A stretch of DNA of 64,000 bases from Haberlea rhodopensis (Eukaryota; Streptophyta; Magnoliopsida; Lamiales; Gesneriaceae), in the NCBI GenBank assembly GCA_907163345.1, contig CAJQUN010000467.1, positions 310,001 to 374,000 of the forward strand, read 5' to 3'. Shown here one piece after another: positions 21,737 through 34,056 of the stretch; the stretch's first letter is position 1; each line of letters begins with the position of its first letter. The notes beneath the pieces are model-generated. The model was not told where the DNA came from and did not search any database. It worked only from the letters and a program-made list of their open reading frames with translations. The position numbers and the translations under genes are program-made.

Positions 21737-23288
21737 TGACCGCTTTATTTTTTTAAACAGAAAATATTTCAAAGTGTAGTGTGAAGCTATTCTACCGCAA
21801 GTGCACGGTTGTCAAGTTTTAGTATAGTTTAATTGAAACTAAGGGTTGTCGAATCCACATGGACTAATGTATAAGTACCAAATAAGATTAGAGCAATTAT
21901 ATTTAGCCTACGATTAAAGAAGGTGATTAACTAATGAACACTTAAACTAAGGAACGAGAATTAAACAAGAAACAATAAAATGAATGGTTCCGGATATGCA
22001 AAGGTAATTCGCTCGAGAAATTTATCAAGCTCTTCGTTCAACTATGTTGTCTTTAATGATTCATCTGAATAAGCAAATTATCAATCAATTGAGTCTAAAG
22101 GTGAAAGGTTTTCGCTGTTATTCAATACACTTTCTCGAGCTGTAAAGAAACTGATATCAAACTAGAACAAGTCACTCTCGTGCACCTATTTACTAATTCA
22201 ATATTGCATAAATCGTCAAAACCTCGTTACTCTAAATCTCTCGATTCAAAGTTCTCACGTATGTGATTTCATCTCTCGATCTCAATCTTAAACATACTTC
22301 ATGAATTAATAGAGCGTGCTATAACGTTATCTCTCGATCTCGGTTATAACTCTCAGAGTCAATCAAAGTTAGCTAGGCTTTGATCTTAACAAACAATTAA
22401 TTCATGAACAATAGTAATCAATACACTCAAACACAATTGAATCAATAAATCAAACACAATGATACTAAATCTCAATAAAATAAACTAGATTTAATTCAAA
22501 TCAAATACATAAGAAGTTTAATTGTCTCTCGACCTCAAAAACATCAAATGAAACTGAAAATCAAAGAAATCAAAATTTAGAAATACGATAAACGGCGGAT
22601 GAATCCGTGCGTTGCACTGTGATTTCTTCTCTTGCTCCTTCCTTACACTCCTGAATCGATTGGCTCAAGCTCGGACGTAAACCGGGAGAAGATGGCTCTC
22701 CTTGGCGGCGGCTAGGGTTCTCTTTTTGTGGAGAAATTTCGTCTGATCTAAGATATTCCTGGAATGGAAGAGATCCTCCATTTAATCCTCAGAAAAAATC
22801 TTTCAAATATGGAAGATAAGATTTTCAAAAATTCGCGTCTCGATCAATCGAAAATATTTCTCGATCGATCGGTGCACTGTTCACTTCAGCCTTTTCAACT
22901 CACTGCCTTGCTCGATCGATCGAAGAATATTTCCGATCGATCGACAATTCTCAAAATTTGTTGCTGAAGTCTCTGCCTCGATCGATCGATCGAGACAAAA
23001 TCTCGATCGATCGGTGCTTTGAATAATTTGATGCTCAACACTCTGCCTGGCTCGATCGATCAAGAATTAATCTCGATCGATCGAGACTTCGAAAAATCCA
23101 ACTTCTTCATTTGATCTCTTTTTCGCCTCGATTTCGCCCGTTTTCTTCATTTTAGCTCATTTCTTCCACTTCCGACCTATTTTTCCTGAAACAAACAAAT
23201 AAACACCAAAAAACATAATATCATCCAGGAAAAAGTACAAAAAATGGGAAGAAATTACAGCTAAAACACTTAAAATCTAAGCCTATCA
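21737..23288 (-). mobile_element. LTR of inverted D copy, about 1.55 kb
   Basis: Minus strand TGATAGGCTTAGATTTTAAG to GCGGTCA, the same family as the five LTRs in 50933-62323 but more diverged. It has an internal D region on both sides and no flanking host DNA. Confidence 0.9.
22839..23086. repeat. CGATCGATCG palindrome array, inverted D LTR
   Basis: Eight palindromes in four pairs at about 65-base intervals. One has expanded to CGATCGATCGATCG and two have lost symmetry (CGATCAATCG; CGATCGATCAAG). Confidence 0.92.
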
Positions 23289-23750
23289 ACTCCCCCAAAC
23301 ATAGACTTGATCGTCCTCGAGCAAACAATAAGCTCAAAAAGTAGAGTCAAACTTAATACTTTGAAAGAATCTTCTTTACAACTCACTGTAAAAACTCAGC
23401 AATCCCACTTATACATCAATAAGAATCATTCAAAGTTCAACATGAAGCATTTTCTCCTAAGCTAAACAATACATCGCAACATCGGAACGTGCGTGTGTGC
23501 TATTGTCAATCATGAGTTATATACATATCTTTAAGATCAACATGTTCCATAAAAACTCAAAGTCAAGATTACTTTGGATTACTCTACAAATCTACTATCC
23601 AGCACTTTTCCACTAACGTAATTATTCCCTAGACTTGGATCAGAAGGTCTTTAAAGCTTATAGCGTTAGGCCTTTTGGTGTCGGCTCCAAAGAAAAGGTA
23701 GGATAGAAGCAAAGAAGAGAGTATAATATAATCAGTTCAAAATCTTCTCG
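23289..23750 (-). other. Distal half of D tail with 3' hairpin and PPT
   Basis: Non-coding. Minus-strand PPT TTTGGGGGAG at 23299-23290 abuts the LTR, with a GAGGAC loop sequence upstream as in 57541-57590. It joins hAT sequence at about 23751-23755 through shared CATAT. Confidence 0.8.
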
Positions 23751-23751
23751 C

Positions 23752-24452
23752 ATATCAGTAGTTAAACTTAATCTGCAGTTAATAGAAGAAAGATGATCAA
23801 CTAAAGTCTTACGGTAATCAAGAAACACATCGACAATATTTCTTTTCAAAGTATGCCTAGAAATATGTCTAAAACATGGTTGGATACCAGAAGAAAATTC
23901 AACAAAGCCATCTTTTTCAGAAAACAAAAAAGGAAGTTCGCATCTTACAATAAAACGAACGAATAATCTTTTGTTCATTTCCGGTGTTAAGATAAAATTA
24001 GTGCCAGACTGAGGATTAATTTGAAGTTGGGTTGGTTCTCTACCTAATGGTTGTAAAGTAACATAATCAAAATTATGTTTTTTAACTAGATGTTTCTTAA
24101 AAGTTCCGGTACCGCCAGCGGAACCACCTGTTTTATAATTATATGTGGTTTTACATATTTTACAAATAACAACAGATTCGTTCGTACCTGGTTTTGTCTC
24201 GACGTCAAAATGATCCCATACCTTGCTTCGTTTGGGACGGTTACTCGTGCGACTCGAAGCGGCAGTAGTAGCGGATGACCCGCCAGGGGCCGGATTTTGG
24301 GGGGCCGCCGGTTCTGCAACGTGTTCCGCTTCTTCAACATCATAAGCATTATCAAACTCGGCAAAAATATCATAATTTTCTTGGAATAAATGTGGATTTG
24401 AGGCACCACCACGACCACCACGACCACCACGACCAGTAGAAGAAGATGCCAT
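23752..24452 (-). pseudogene. hAT transposase, N-terminal part with BED zinc finger, truncated
   Basis: Start ATG at 24452 (MASSSTGRGGRGG), preceded by TATA-like sequence. After an RGG-rich, low-complexity N-terminus and a basic patch (RPKRSK) comes a BED-type zinc finger: KVWDHFD, CKIC, then H-x4-H in KKHLVKKH. This domain binds the transposon ends. The frame then runs through the start of the conserved hAT core (FSSGIQPCFRHISRHTLKRNIV, LSLTTDM). At about 23755 it passes into unrelated D tail sequence and soon stops. The catalytic RNase H-like core and the dimerisation domain are gone, so no cut-and-paste activity is possible from this copy. Confidence 0.88.
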
Positions 24453-24463
24453 CGTATTAGTGG

Positions 24464-24691
24464 AAATATGGAAAAACGAGATAATTGTAATCAAGATTAG
24501 GATTGTAAGAGTAAGAGAGTTGGAGATGAAAAATTGAAGAGGAAAAATGAGGTATATATATAAGCAAAAATTTTTAAATATGGAAAAACGAGATAATTGT
24601 AATCAAGATTAGGATTGTAAGAGTAAGAGAGTTGGAGATGAAAAATTGAAGAGGAAAAATGAGGTATATATAGAAGCAAAAATTTTTTTTT
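24464..24691. repeat. 112-bp tandem duplication of the hAT promoter region
   Basis: Two units starting AAATATGGAAAAACGAG at 24464 and 24576, each with a TATA box on the minus strand (TATATATACC at about 24552 and 24664). The duplication gives the transposase gene two copies of its core promoter. Confidence 0.9.
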
Positions 24692-24719
24692 TTTAAAATT
24701 TTTTTTTTATTTATAATTA

Positions 24720-24795
24720 AGCCGTTGCCCAACGGCTATTTTAGCCGTTGGGCAACGGCTGTCCGTTGACCAACGGCTACAATGCCGTTGGCCAA
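24720..24795. repeat. Nested palindromes at the hAT subterminal region
   Basis: AGCCGTTGCCCAACGGCTA (24720-24738) and its reverse complement (24742-24760) flank TTT. Two further CCGTTG..CAACGG copies follow, the last a perfect palindrome, GCCGTTGGCCAACGG. Likely transposase-binding or cruciform-forming sequence. Confidence 0.85.
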
Positions 24796-24829
24796 CGGAA
24801 CCCACCCCCCTTTTTTTTTTTAATTTTTC

Positions 24830-25035
24830 ACCGGTTCCGATTCCGGTTCCGGTCCGGAACTGGAACCGGTGGAACCGGAACCGCCGGATTGGCGGTTCCG
24901 GACCTGTGGAACCGATCCGATCCGGGCAAAACCCGGATCGGATCCCGGTTTATAACCGGATCAACCGGTTCCGGTTTGGAACCGGAACCGACCGGACCAG
25001 TTCCGGACTGGTTCCGGTTGATCCGGTCCATTAAC
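24830..25035. repeat. GGTTCC/GGAACC subterminal repeats of hAT
   Basis: About twenty short copies of CCGGTTCC, GGAACCGG and related words in both orientations, the usual composition of hAT ends where transposase binds. Confidence 0.8.
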
Positions 25036-25042
25036 CACCCTG

Positions 25043-27383
25043 ACTGAGCTCGCTCATCATGGAGCTCGGTTATCTCTCGATGCGTCGGTGTAAGCATCGT
25101 CACCATGTCCTCCTATAAAGCCTGTCATGTCCGAACAACAAAAGACATGACAGCCCCAACAAAGGGGGTCAGTACCCCAGTACGAGAAATAAATAAATCA
25201 TGTCAAATGACAAAGTATCATGCAATGCATACCATGTATGAATGCGATGTATGAATGGGGACAAGGAATCGAATATCAAGATACCAAAATCGGAGTCCAA
25301 AGGAAGGTATCATCAAATAATGTCAGCTCAAGCAGAGGGTGACAACACACGCACATTGCGCTAGGAGACTCATCCTATGTGTTGTGTTCGTCCATCCCTC
25401 GTGTCTAGGTCCGGTGACGCGCGCATGACTACAGTCGCTACCTATACTGCCTGTCATCGCCGTGCACGTCGTCCCCGACACTCAGAGTAAATCAACTCAA
25501 TCATCAACAAGGATATCAAAGGATTGGATGAATCAATATGATATGCCCATTAATTTATTTATGCAGCAACTCAACATGTCATGAAATCTCATGTGAAAAA
25601 TATATACATATCATGTAATTCACATATCATGAAATTCTATGCATATCAATTTATCATATAGTCACACAAGAATTTTAGTGACAATTAAATCATATCAATC
25701 AAATAATGGCATATAAGATCATACAATAGCATCATTACACGTCTTCGTCAGACGTCATGATACAACTCATTTCAATTTACCTCGACCCAAGCTAATCTAC
25801 CGAGACTCCTCAGATCAACCCCGTAATCTATTAACATGGTCATATATACTAAGAATTATCACTAAGTGCTTAAGTAGGCACAATAGCTACAACAAGTTTT
25901 AAGGATGGTTCCTACTGATTTTCCTTCAAAATTCAGACTGGCCAGTATTCGTTCAAAATTCATAATAAATTAATATGATGTCCAAATGACCCAAATCCAA
26001 ATCTCAAAGTTCCAAAACTCAAAGGACTTCATTTTCTCATCTAATGATGTCGAGCTAATTCCTCCATTTAAAGGTAGTAAAAACACTAAAAACGTAGCTT
26101 TTGAAATTATGTTTTCCATCTCGAGCAGGTTTAGTAAATTCGCCATATCTTTTTCATTTTGATTTCAAATTGGGTGATTCTAGTGGTAAATGACAGAAAA
26201 CCCAAAGTTATAAAATACTTATTTCAGGACATTTTCCTTAATTCCTAACCAAAAATGCTCAGGTACTCAGATAACACACTATATGGGATTTTCGTCCACA
26301 TGCATGACATAGATTGTGCACTTAAAGTATAAAATTCATAACTACTCGGAAATAAATTCGAATTGAGTCATCTTTTTTTTTTTTTAAATTCAATAGAATT
26401 CAAAGACCTACAATTTTCATTTGAAGACCGACATCAAAATCGAATATTAAGTTTTTCAAAAGTTCAGAATTCTATGTGCATTTTCAGCACATGCTGAGTC
26501 GAATCTGGCGCCTCTTAGTAAAATGAGTATGTCTCACTCATTTCAAGTCCAAATGGTCTCAGATTTTAACCACAGAACAACAACTCATATATATACAACT
26601 TTGTATTTGGCTCAAAGTCAAATTCCCAGACTAAGTAAATCGAATTTCCAAAATCATCTACTGCATGCAACATCAAATTTGTGCAGATTCTGTTTTAATA
26701 AAAAGACACCAACATTTTTGTGATTCTTCCTATAATTTTCAACCCAAATTCCATAAATCCAACTAAAAATAAATAAGAGAAAGTCCATACCCTTGAAGAC
26801 CCAAAAGTTTTCCACCATGGCTCCTTCCTAGCTTGAACTCCTCCAAACTTGCTTCAAAATTGAAAATTCTTGCACCTAACTAACACCCTTGTCTTGGGGC
26901 TTCTAAATCACTAATTGCATGTAACATGCATCAGCAATTGGAAGAGAAATTTGTGCCAAGAATGGCTGAAATTTTCGAAAGTTTGAAGGAGAGAGGGAAG
27001 AGAAATTGATGGAAATGAAGATAGAGAAGATGGTGGCTAAAAATGAACTAAAATCCGAAATTCCATCCATATAGGCGTGACTTTCCATGTATAAATGCAT
27101 GGTTTTTATTTAATTCATGTATTGTGGAATCCATGTGTCAATACATCACTCTCTTGCAAGATTAATGGTCAAAAATCATGTATTAAACATGAGTTAAATT
27201 AATTAGTGGCATGTGTTCTCCAAGTGCCATGTGATCATGCACATGCTCATGCACTAAAAATATGTTCCACTAGTTGCTTGACTCAACGTAGTCCGGGGCA
27301 CCTTAACTCAAAGTCTATACTTTTAATTATCCGGGTTTTCTTAATCATCGTTAATCCAGATTAATTAGTATCAGGGCCTTACA
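25043..27383 (-). mobile_element. 3' LTR of element E (Tekay-like), left part displaced by hAT
   Basis: Ends ...CAGGGCCTTACA at 27383, next to the E PPT. From 25043 it matches 32131-32718 of the other E LTR base by base apart from scattered changes, so the two are LTRs of one element. The first 325 bases expected from the other LTR are not present, because hAT sequence stands there. Together the LTR would be about 2.7 kb. It is AT-rich, with no CGATCGATCG array. Confidence 0.85.
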
Positions 27384-27422
27384 CTTCTTCCCCTCTTAAA
27401 GCGATTTCGTCCTCGAAATCGC
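27384..27422 (-). promoter_or_regulatory. 3' hairpin and PPT of element E
   Basis: Minus strand: stem GCGATTTCG, loop AGGA, stem CGAAATCGC, then TTTAAGAGGGGAAGAAG, followed by the LTR start TGTAAGG. The nine-base stem is perfect despite the decay of the rest of E. Confidence 0.8.
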
Positions 27423-30400
27423 AAAACTGAATATAACTCAAAAATTAAATCATATGAGATGTCTCAATCTTATTCATAGATACATAAGAATCATCATGTA
27501 ACAATAACAACTGATGTTATAGTGTCAACGATATACCACTGAATCAAACTTCTCTATGATTCCACAAAGTTCAAAATTTCGAGGCAACAACATACCCCAC
27601 TTAACGAATCATATTAATCATCGCAAAGGTAATATCTTCATATTTACCTGATTCTCAACTCGAAGTCTAACGATATATTTCTCTTTGGCGTAGCAAATCT
27701 GCTCACCTTAAGCCAATTTCAATCGTTTTCGCAGAAATTTTATCGTTCCTGGCATTTTCTCAACAATCTCAGTTATGCCAAAAATTCCTTATCAATTTTC
27801 TATCATCATATCAGCGATCGGTAATTCTGGCTCTACAAAACCTCAACTGATGCCATCCCGATAGTTGTCTGGAATTTAAAGAATAAGAAAATTTTACTAG
27901 TGAATAGTGATTTCTGTCAATTCCCACTAAATTCATCACTATTAATCGAGACATAACTTCTAAAGTCTGGATATTTTCTCAATTATCCATCAGTATTGGT
28001 ATGCTAAGCAATACTCATTGCCAATTTAGTACACATGACATTCTGAAAATAGTTTTCGAATTCTAATATTATCCTCAGATCTAAATCAGATACAGTTGTT
28101 GCAGAATATTCAATGTAACTAAACCACATTATCCACTTCTCAAACATGTCATTTTCTTATAGACATATAGACTATCATATGAACTCAATATCTTGTATTG
28201 AATAGTCAATCAATTCCGATTCTACTTGTTTCACAATCTCTGTTTGGTCTAAACAATTTGAGTTATAAAACTCAAAACTAGAAGTTTCCCAAATTCACTG
28301 TGGTACTTACAATTTCTGTAATATCCCATTAGGTCTCGTATTTTTATCTTGATCTGTTAGCATGTCAAACAATTTGCTACAAATTCTAAAATTTCTTTCT
28401 TTATACCATCCCTTCAGAAATAGGATCTCAAGAATGATACATCTCATCATTTCCAGAATAACACTATGTCATCTATAATGTGCTTTCTGCAGTAATAATT
28501 CTTTCGAATCAGTAGGATTCAATGCTATTTATTGATTGTTCAATCGCAACCCGCCACTAAATTGCATACTAAAATCTAGTTGGTTGATGAGACATAATCA
28601 ATTTCTTCAATCAATATTTGTATGGTCTGTTTTTAGAGTCTTTCCGATCTTCAAAATTTGAGGTGATCAATTGCAAAGCATATATTGATGCTATCATTGC
28701 ACCTTGCACTTTTTGGTTCAGTGCATCTGCTACTAGTTTCATTTTTCCTGATTGATATTGACTATCATAGTCAAATTCTTTAATAAATCTAGTCATCGCT
28801 TCTATCTCATTTTCAACTCTGACTGAATAATAGATATTTTAAACTCCTAAAATCAGAGTACATCATAAATTGTTCGCCATACAGATAACATTGCCACATC
28901 TTCAAGGCAAAATAATGGCTACAAGCTCGAGTTCATGAACATGATATCATGATTCTTTCAACTTCAACTATCTGAAAGCATATGCAATCATCTCCTCATG
29001 ATGCATCGGAATTCCCATCTGTTTCAGTTTATAAAACCTGCGTTCACATTCATCTGACCAAACGAAACTCAAATTTTTTTCTTGGTCAACTGGGTAATAA
29101 TAGATCAGGCTATCTTAGAATATCCTTTCATAAAAGCTTGTAATATCTGGCCAAAAAATTATCACCTCTACTTTACGGGATCAACAGGTATCCTGCGAGC
29201 TGGTATCACCTATCCCAAAATAACACTCAATTCAGCCAAGATTTACACTTCGATAACTTGGTAGACAATTTGAGCTTCACGAAGCGTCTGAATAACCAGT
29301 CGTAGATGTTATGTGGTTTCTTTCGAATCTCGAATACACTAGTATACCACCGATGAATATTATTACAATTCCACTTAAAAGTTACGGAATACTCTATTTA
29401 TCAAATTCATAAACTCTACTGGTATAGTTGTCAGACTACACGGCATTACAAAAAAATTCAAAATGCCTATATCTGGTTTGACCAGTTGCCTAGAGAATAT
29501 TTTCTCTTCTGACTCAAACTGATGGTAACCAGATTTAAAATCATTATTCTTATACTTCGATGTTTCTTACAACTGATCAAATACTTTTCGATCTTAGGCA
29601 GTGGCTATTTTATTCTTGACAGTAGCCCGGTTCAACTGCCTTTAGTCGATACACATCTTTCATAATACAATATTTCTTCTTTCATGAACAACACTGATGT
29701 TTTCCCAAGGTAACATATTCAGACGTATGTACCCTTATCGAGGATATTCAGTAACTCTACTGATGCCATACCGTACATTGCTTTCGATATCGAATCTATT
29801 CATTGGCATCAACAAACAGTCAAAATCGATTTCCTTCTCTTGTGAAAATTCTATTATTTCCTCAGGAAAATCTTGGTAAGTTTTCTCACCACTAGGATAT
29901 CAGTCAACCACGACTCTTCCTGATCAGCATTAACTGCTTGGTATAAAATATCCCTCATGTTCCAAGTATCGTAACCGTAATATTTTCATAGGTGATACTA
30001 TCAGTATCTTAGTTGCTATTCGCGGTTGAAAAAATTTCATTTGTAATTACAATACAGTCAAAAATTCATTATACCCTGAAATCAACTTACAATATTTCAA
30101 ATTTATCAGAGTATCCATGCCCTTGATACAATCAAACCCATATCTCGGCAACACCATTAAATTCAAATTCACAACATTATCATCAAACTTTAAGCTGCAG
30201 TTCACTATTACAAGTGTGGATAGTATAATTATCACTGCTGGTGTATTTTCCAAATCATCATTGCACATTTGATGCAATGTATGAAAACAATACTTTTATC
30301 TCAAATCAAACTCGTGTAGTGTGATCAAATACACAACATGCATCTGCGATCACTACTTCTGTAGCATCTCTAACCTTATCCTTTGTCAATGTATACTTTC

Positions 30401-31790
30401 TGGTCTGTTAGGGAACCAAAAATAACTATCAGGTATGACCTCTAGTTTATAGGTAACAAGCTGCTCCTGGAACCGAGTGGTCAAAATGAATAACCATTCT
30501 GATATATACCTCTAGCTCAGAGTATTTGTTGTTATGGCTGCATCTATCCCTGAGCACGCAACAGACATGCTCTGACTGGACAAAATCAATATCAGTTCCT
30601 ACTATTTTTTCAAGTGGATCAGTAGATATTTACATCCACGGTGACCTCGAAAAGGTTTGGTATTCTACAATCTCATAGTACCTCTAGAATTACTAGAGCT
30701 GGATGAACTGAAATGATACTTCTGAAACTGTTCTATGACTACTTGGATTATTCCAAATGATAGTCACTTCATTAACATTTATTCCAGTCCTAGCTACTCC
30801 GCACCACATCGGTGTCTTATTCTTCAGTCGATATATAATCTCTTCACTAGTGAATAACTACTGAGATTAAGCAGATATTTCATTTTCTCAAGTCCACGAT
30901 AATCAATTATCATTTTCCATGTCATCAACATGGCCTTCTCGTAAACATCTTTTCCCATATCAGAAAGAGGAAAAATCGTCATGCGTCACTACCATTACTT
31001 TAGATATTATCATCTAGAAGAGTTCATATTGTAGTATTTATTCATAGTTCGGACACATAGACTGGAACTAAATTACGACCGTCCCCATATCCGAGTCCTC
31101 ATTCAAACCAATTCTTGTTGTTTCTCACAACTATACTCTATTCTTCAATTGAAATATCACTAATTTCAATATTCTAAAGCTCTAATTTATCAGCTCGATG
31201 TGCACAGGTTTGACGTAAACTCATACGTATTACCCTGGTCTTTCGGACTCAAAATCCTGTTTTAAATAGTTCTAGTGTCATCTCACTAATCATAAGGATT
31301 AAGTCCCAAAGTGATAAATAGAAGTCTCAATAATTATCACTATGTTATAATTCAATTAACAGTTTACAGTGCCTACAGGTTCGCTAAACAGCTCTTACAG
31401 TTCATATCACTGCTACCTGTCCAAACACTAACTGTCCATCATAAATCATTCATCTCAACTCATAGATGTTCTCATCACTTACTCTACATCATCATCCTAT
31501 CAGCAATCGTCAGTGCTAACAGTTAAAAAATTTCAAATTCTCTGGAATATATGCAACTCAGCATTCAATTTCTCTAGATTATATGCAACTCAGCATATTA
31601 TATTACACAGAATTATGACATCTAGCTGTCCCAACTTCGAATTTCGTTACATGTCTACAATCTCATTATCTAACATGTAAACATAGCAGGAAAGAGCATA
31701 TAAAATCACATAGTCAAACACATGCACAAACAATTCATTTGTGTCTATTCTCAGTGTCCTAACTCTAGTTCGAGCATATCCCAGATATAT
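27384..31790 (-). pseudogene. Internal region of element E, heavily decayed Tekay-like gag-pol
   Basis: Minus strand. A hairpin-PPT lies at 27384-27422 beside the LTR. RNase H remnants are at about 28930-28600 (FDYDSQYQSGKMKLVADALNQKV, an eroded form of the YHPGKAN..ADALSRKV segment) and RT remnants at about 29760-29400. The part further right, up to the PBS, should be gag. No reading frame exceeds 76 codons. Many differences from F and I are C-to-T or G-to-A type by eye, as expected from long methylation. E is the oldest element here and the outer host of F, I, G, H and D. Confidence 0.75.
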
Positions 31791-31802
31791 GCTCTGATAC
31801 CA
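31791..31802 (-). promoter_or_regulatory. Primer binding site of element E (initiator tRNA-Met)
   Basis: Minus strand TGGTATCAGAGC, the exact complement of the plant initiator tRNA-Met 3' end, 3 bases from the LTR. Confidence 0.9.
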
Positions 31803-31805
31803 TAA

Positions 31806-32718
31806 TGTGAGGGCCCGATCCTAATGTGGTGTTTAATTATCACATAGTGATTAATTTATGTAAACAGCGGAAGATTAATTTCAAATGTCTTGTTAAATGG
31901 CCCTAAAAATTTTTCGCTTTTAAGTGATACATATATATATTGATTTCAAAATATATATATTTTTTGATTTAGGCCTTTCATTTGCAAATAATAAAGCAAA
32001 CATTAACCAGCATTATCACATAGTCTCGAAAATATCATATCCCAAGTACAACATACACGGGGCATACCTAGGTAAATTTATTTTGTTTAAAAGTCATATA
32101 CTATTACTGGGAATAAGAAACCATACATAACCTGAGCTCGCTCATCATGAAGCTCGGTTATCTCTCGACGAGTCGCTGTAAGCATCGTCACCATGTCCTC
32201 CTGCAAAGCCTGTCATGTCCGAACAACAAAAGACATGACAGCCCTCACAAAGGGGGTCAGTACCCCAGTACGAGAAATAAATAAATCATGTCAAATGACA
32301 AAGTATCATGCAATACATGCCATGTATGAATGTGATGTATGAATGGGTACAAGGAATCGAATATCAAGATACCAAAATCGGAGTCCAAAGGAAGGTATCA
32401 TCAAATAATGTTAGCTTGAGCAGAGGATGACAACACACACACATTGCGCTAGGAGACTCATCCTATGTGCTGTGTTCATCCATCCCTCGTGTCTAGGTCC
32501 GGTGACACGCGCGTGACAACAGTGCTACCTATACTGCCTGTCATCGCCGTGCTCGTCCCCGACACTCAGAGTAAATCAACTCAATCATCAACAAGGATAT
32601 CAAAGGATTGGATGAATCAATATGATATGCCCGTGAATTTATTTATGCATCATATGACATATGCTACTCAACATGTCATGAAATCTCATGTGAAAAATAT
32701 ATACATATAATGTAATTC
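31806..32718 (-). mobile_element. 5' LTR of element E, cut by element F
   Basis: Starts TGTGAGGGCCC on the plus strand next to the PBS and matches the 3' LTR from 32131 on. It stops at 32718 inside AATGTAATTC, where the F LTR begins. The other copy continues with ACATATCATG at the same point (25630), so this is an F insertion site. The rest of the LTR should lie beyond 64000. Confidence 0.88.
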
Positions 32719-33337
32719 TGTAAGGACCCTAGTTCCTTAAGTGCGGATTAAGGGCATAATTAGGGCTAATATAATATATCAGAGTAAAATAATCGTGTTG
32801 AGACTATGAGCCTTAAGAGTTACATGCCAAAATAAGGACTGTCAAATGGATTAGTTACATTCCCAATCAAATGAATGTATTTACTATAGCTTTACACTAC
32901 TCCTAGAGTAGACACTATACAAAAGTAATCATGTCCTTCATCTACCAAAAGTGTTCTTCACAAGCTCACCGCCTCAACCCGCTTTAGCCCCTTTCTCATG
33001 CCAAAAATGTACCTACAAGGACAACCCCCAAACATGAGCATATAATAATTCATTTACAACACAATATGAATGTAAGGCGTAAATGCATAAACCGTAATAA
33101 ACACTTCCTGTTTTTCCCATGCATTTTAAACGCTCCCTTTTTGGTTGTCCCTGTACCATAACTCATGAGTATAATCAAATAGATTATTTAATGGTCCACA
33201 CATGTCATGACATAATACCATTTTCACTATCACCAAATACCAATCACCAATCCCTAGTCTGTTCATCACAATGTATTTTAATGCCCCTCGCTTTTCACAT
33301 ATAGGCGGCATAGAATAACCTCGCTTCAATGGAAATG

Positions 33338-33475
33338 CGGCGCTCCCACCCCTCGCTTCACATTGAGCGGCAAATATTCTTTCCTCGCCTCATATGATAA
33401 CCACGCTTAAATGTGACATGCGGCGCTCCCACCCCTCGCTTCACATTTAGCGGCAACAAATCAAATAGCGGCAAG
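33338..33475. repeat. 84-bp repeat pair in LTR F
   Basis: GCGGCGCTCCCACCCCTCGC with TTCACATT occurs at 33338 and again at 33421, each ending AGCGGCAA. It echoes the CGCTCA..AGCGGC words of LTR J, although the arrays differ in sequence. Confidence 0.85.
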
Positions 33476-33656
33476 CATTAAAATCATCAAGGGATGACCA
33501 CGACTCATGGGATGTGCACAAATAACCATCATATGCATATACAATCATCATGCATAATTCAACATGTATTTGCATCCACAATGCATAATTCCATATATAC
33601 TCGCATCCACAATGCATAAACAATGAGTATATTAGATACATGTACCGTTGGGTGCC

Positions 33657-33675
33657 CGTACGTCTTCTACGTACC
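33657..33675. other. Conserved GTACGT/ACGTAC inverted repeat in LTR F
   Basis: CGTACGT, CTTCT, ACGTACC. Confidence 0.6.
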
Positions 33676-33838
33676 TTTCCAAAAGTGGGGTGTGGTAGGA
33701 CTTCACTTCCTTGGCTGTGTTGCCACCTGGGATGGTTCTACACAATTACACAACCCAATATTAGAACCAAATAATAGTCCAATATCAAAAAATACCATCA
33801 TGTAGGACAAAATCACAAAAACCACAATTTATGCCTTG

Positions 33839-34056
33839 CGATCGATCGGTCTCCAAGCCTCGATCGATCGCTGAGTTAAGCAAAAATGGCATCCAGGTTC
33901 TGCCTCTTCCGATCGATCGAGACATTCTCTCGATCGATCGAGATTTCACACCGATCGATCGGAACCTTTTTCTCGATCGATCGGTAAGCTCTTTTCATGC
34001 CTTGGCTAGGCTCTGTCCTGCTCGATCGATCGAGTCATATTTTCGATCGATCGAGC
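33839..34056. repeat. CGATCGATCG palindrome array, LTR F
   Basis: Eight palindromes in four pairs, mostly TCGATCGATCGA or CCGATCGATCGG flanks. CCCTGTTC follows the last pair. Confidence 0.92.

Larger units (their letters stand above)
19749..23750 (-). mobile_element. Circularly permuted one-LTR copy of Athila-like family D
   Basis: Read on the minus strand the block is: D tail distal half (23750-23301), PPT (23299-23290), one complete LTR (23288-21737), PBS (21730-21714), gag-derived ORF (21559-20553), post-ORF hairpin, internal hairpin-PPT (20288-20251), D tail proximal half to 19749. Compared with the D element at 53303-57590 it equals one LTR plus one internal region opened inside the tail, with about 290 bases missing at the opening. 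Length agrees: 4,002 bases found, about 4,000 expected. Both ends show short shared sequence with their neighbours (ATGCATAT; CATAT). Confidence 0.8.
23751..25042 (-). mobile_element. 5' part of a hAT DNA transposon
   Basis: The outer end at 25042 reads CAGGGTGGTTAATGG on the minus strand, a typical hAT terminal inverted repeat start. Inside come GGTTCC/GGAACC-rich subterminal repeats (24830-25035), palindromes (24720-24795), a duplicated promoter block and a transposase gene. The 3' half and second terminal repeat are missing, replaced by the D block. It sits in an LTR of E: the uninterrupted sequence is at 32127-32140. The first eight bases outside, ACTGAGCT, are the candidate TSD. Confidence 0.85.

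Noticed and set aside
24748..25106. Overlapping frames rich in Gly/Pro/Arg over the hAT end
   Set aside because: Translation of GGTTCC/GGAACC repeats in both strands; repeats, not genes.
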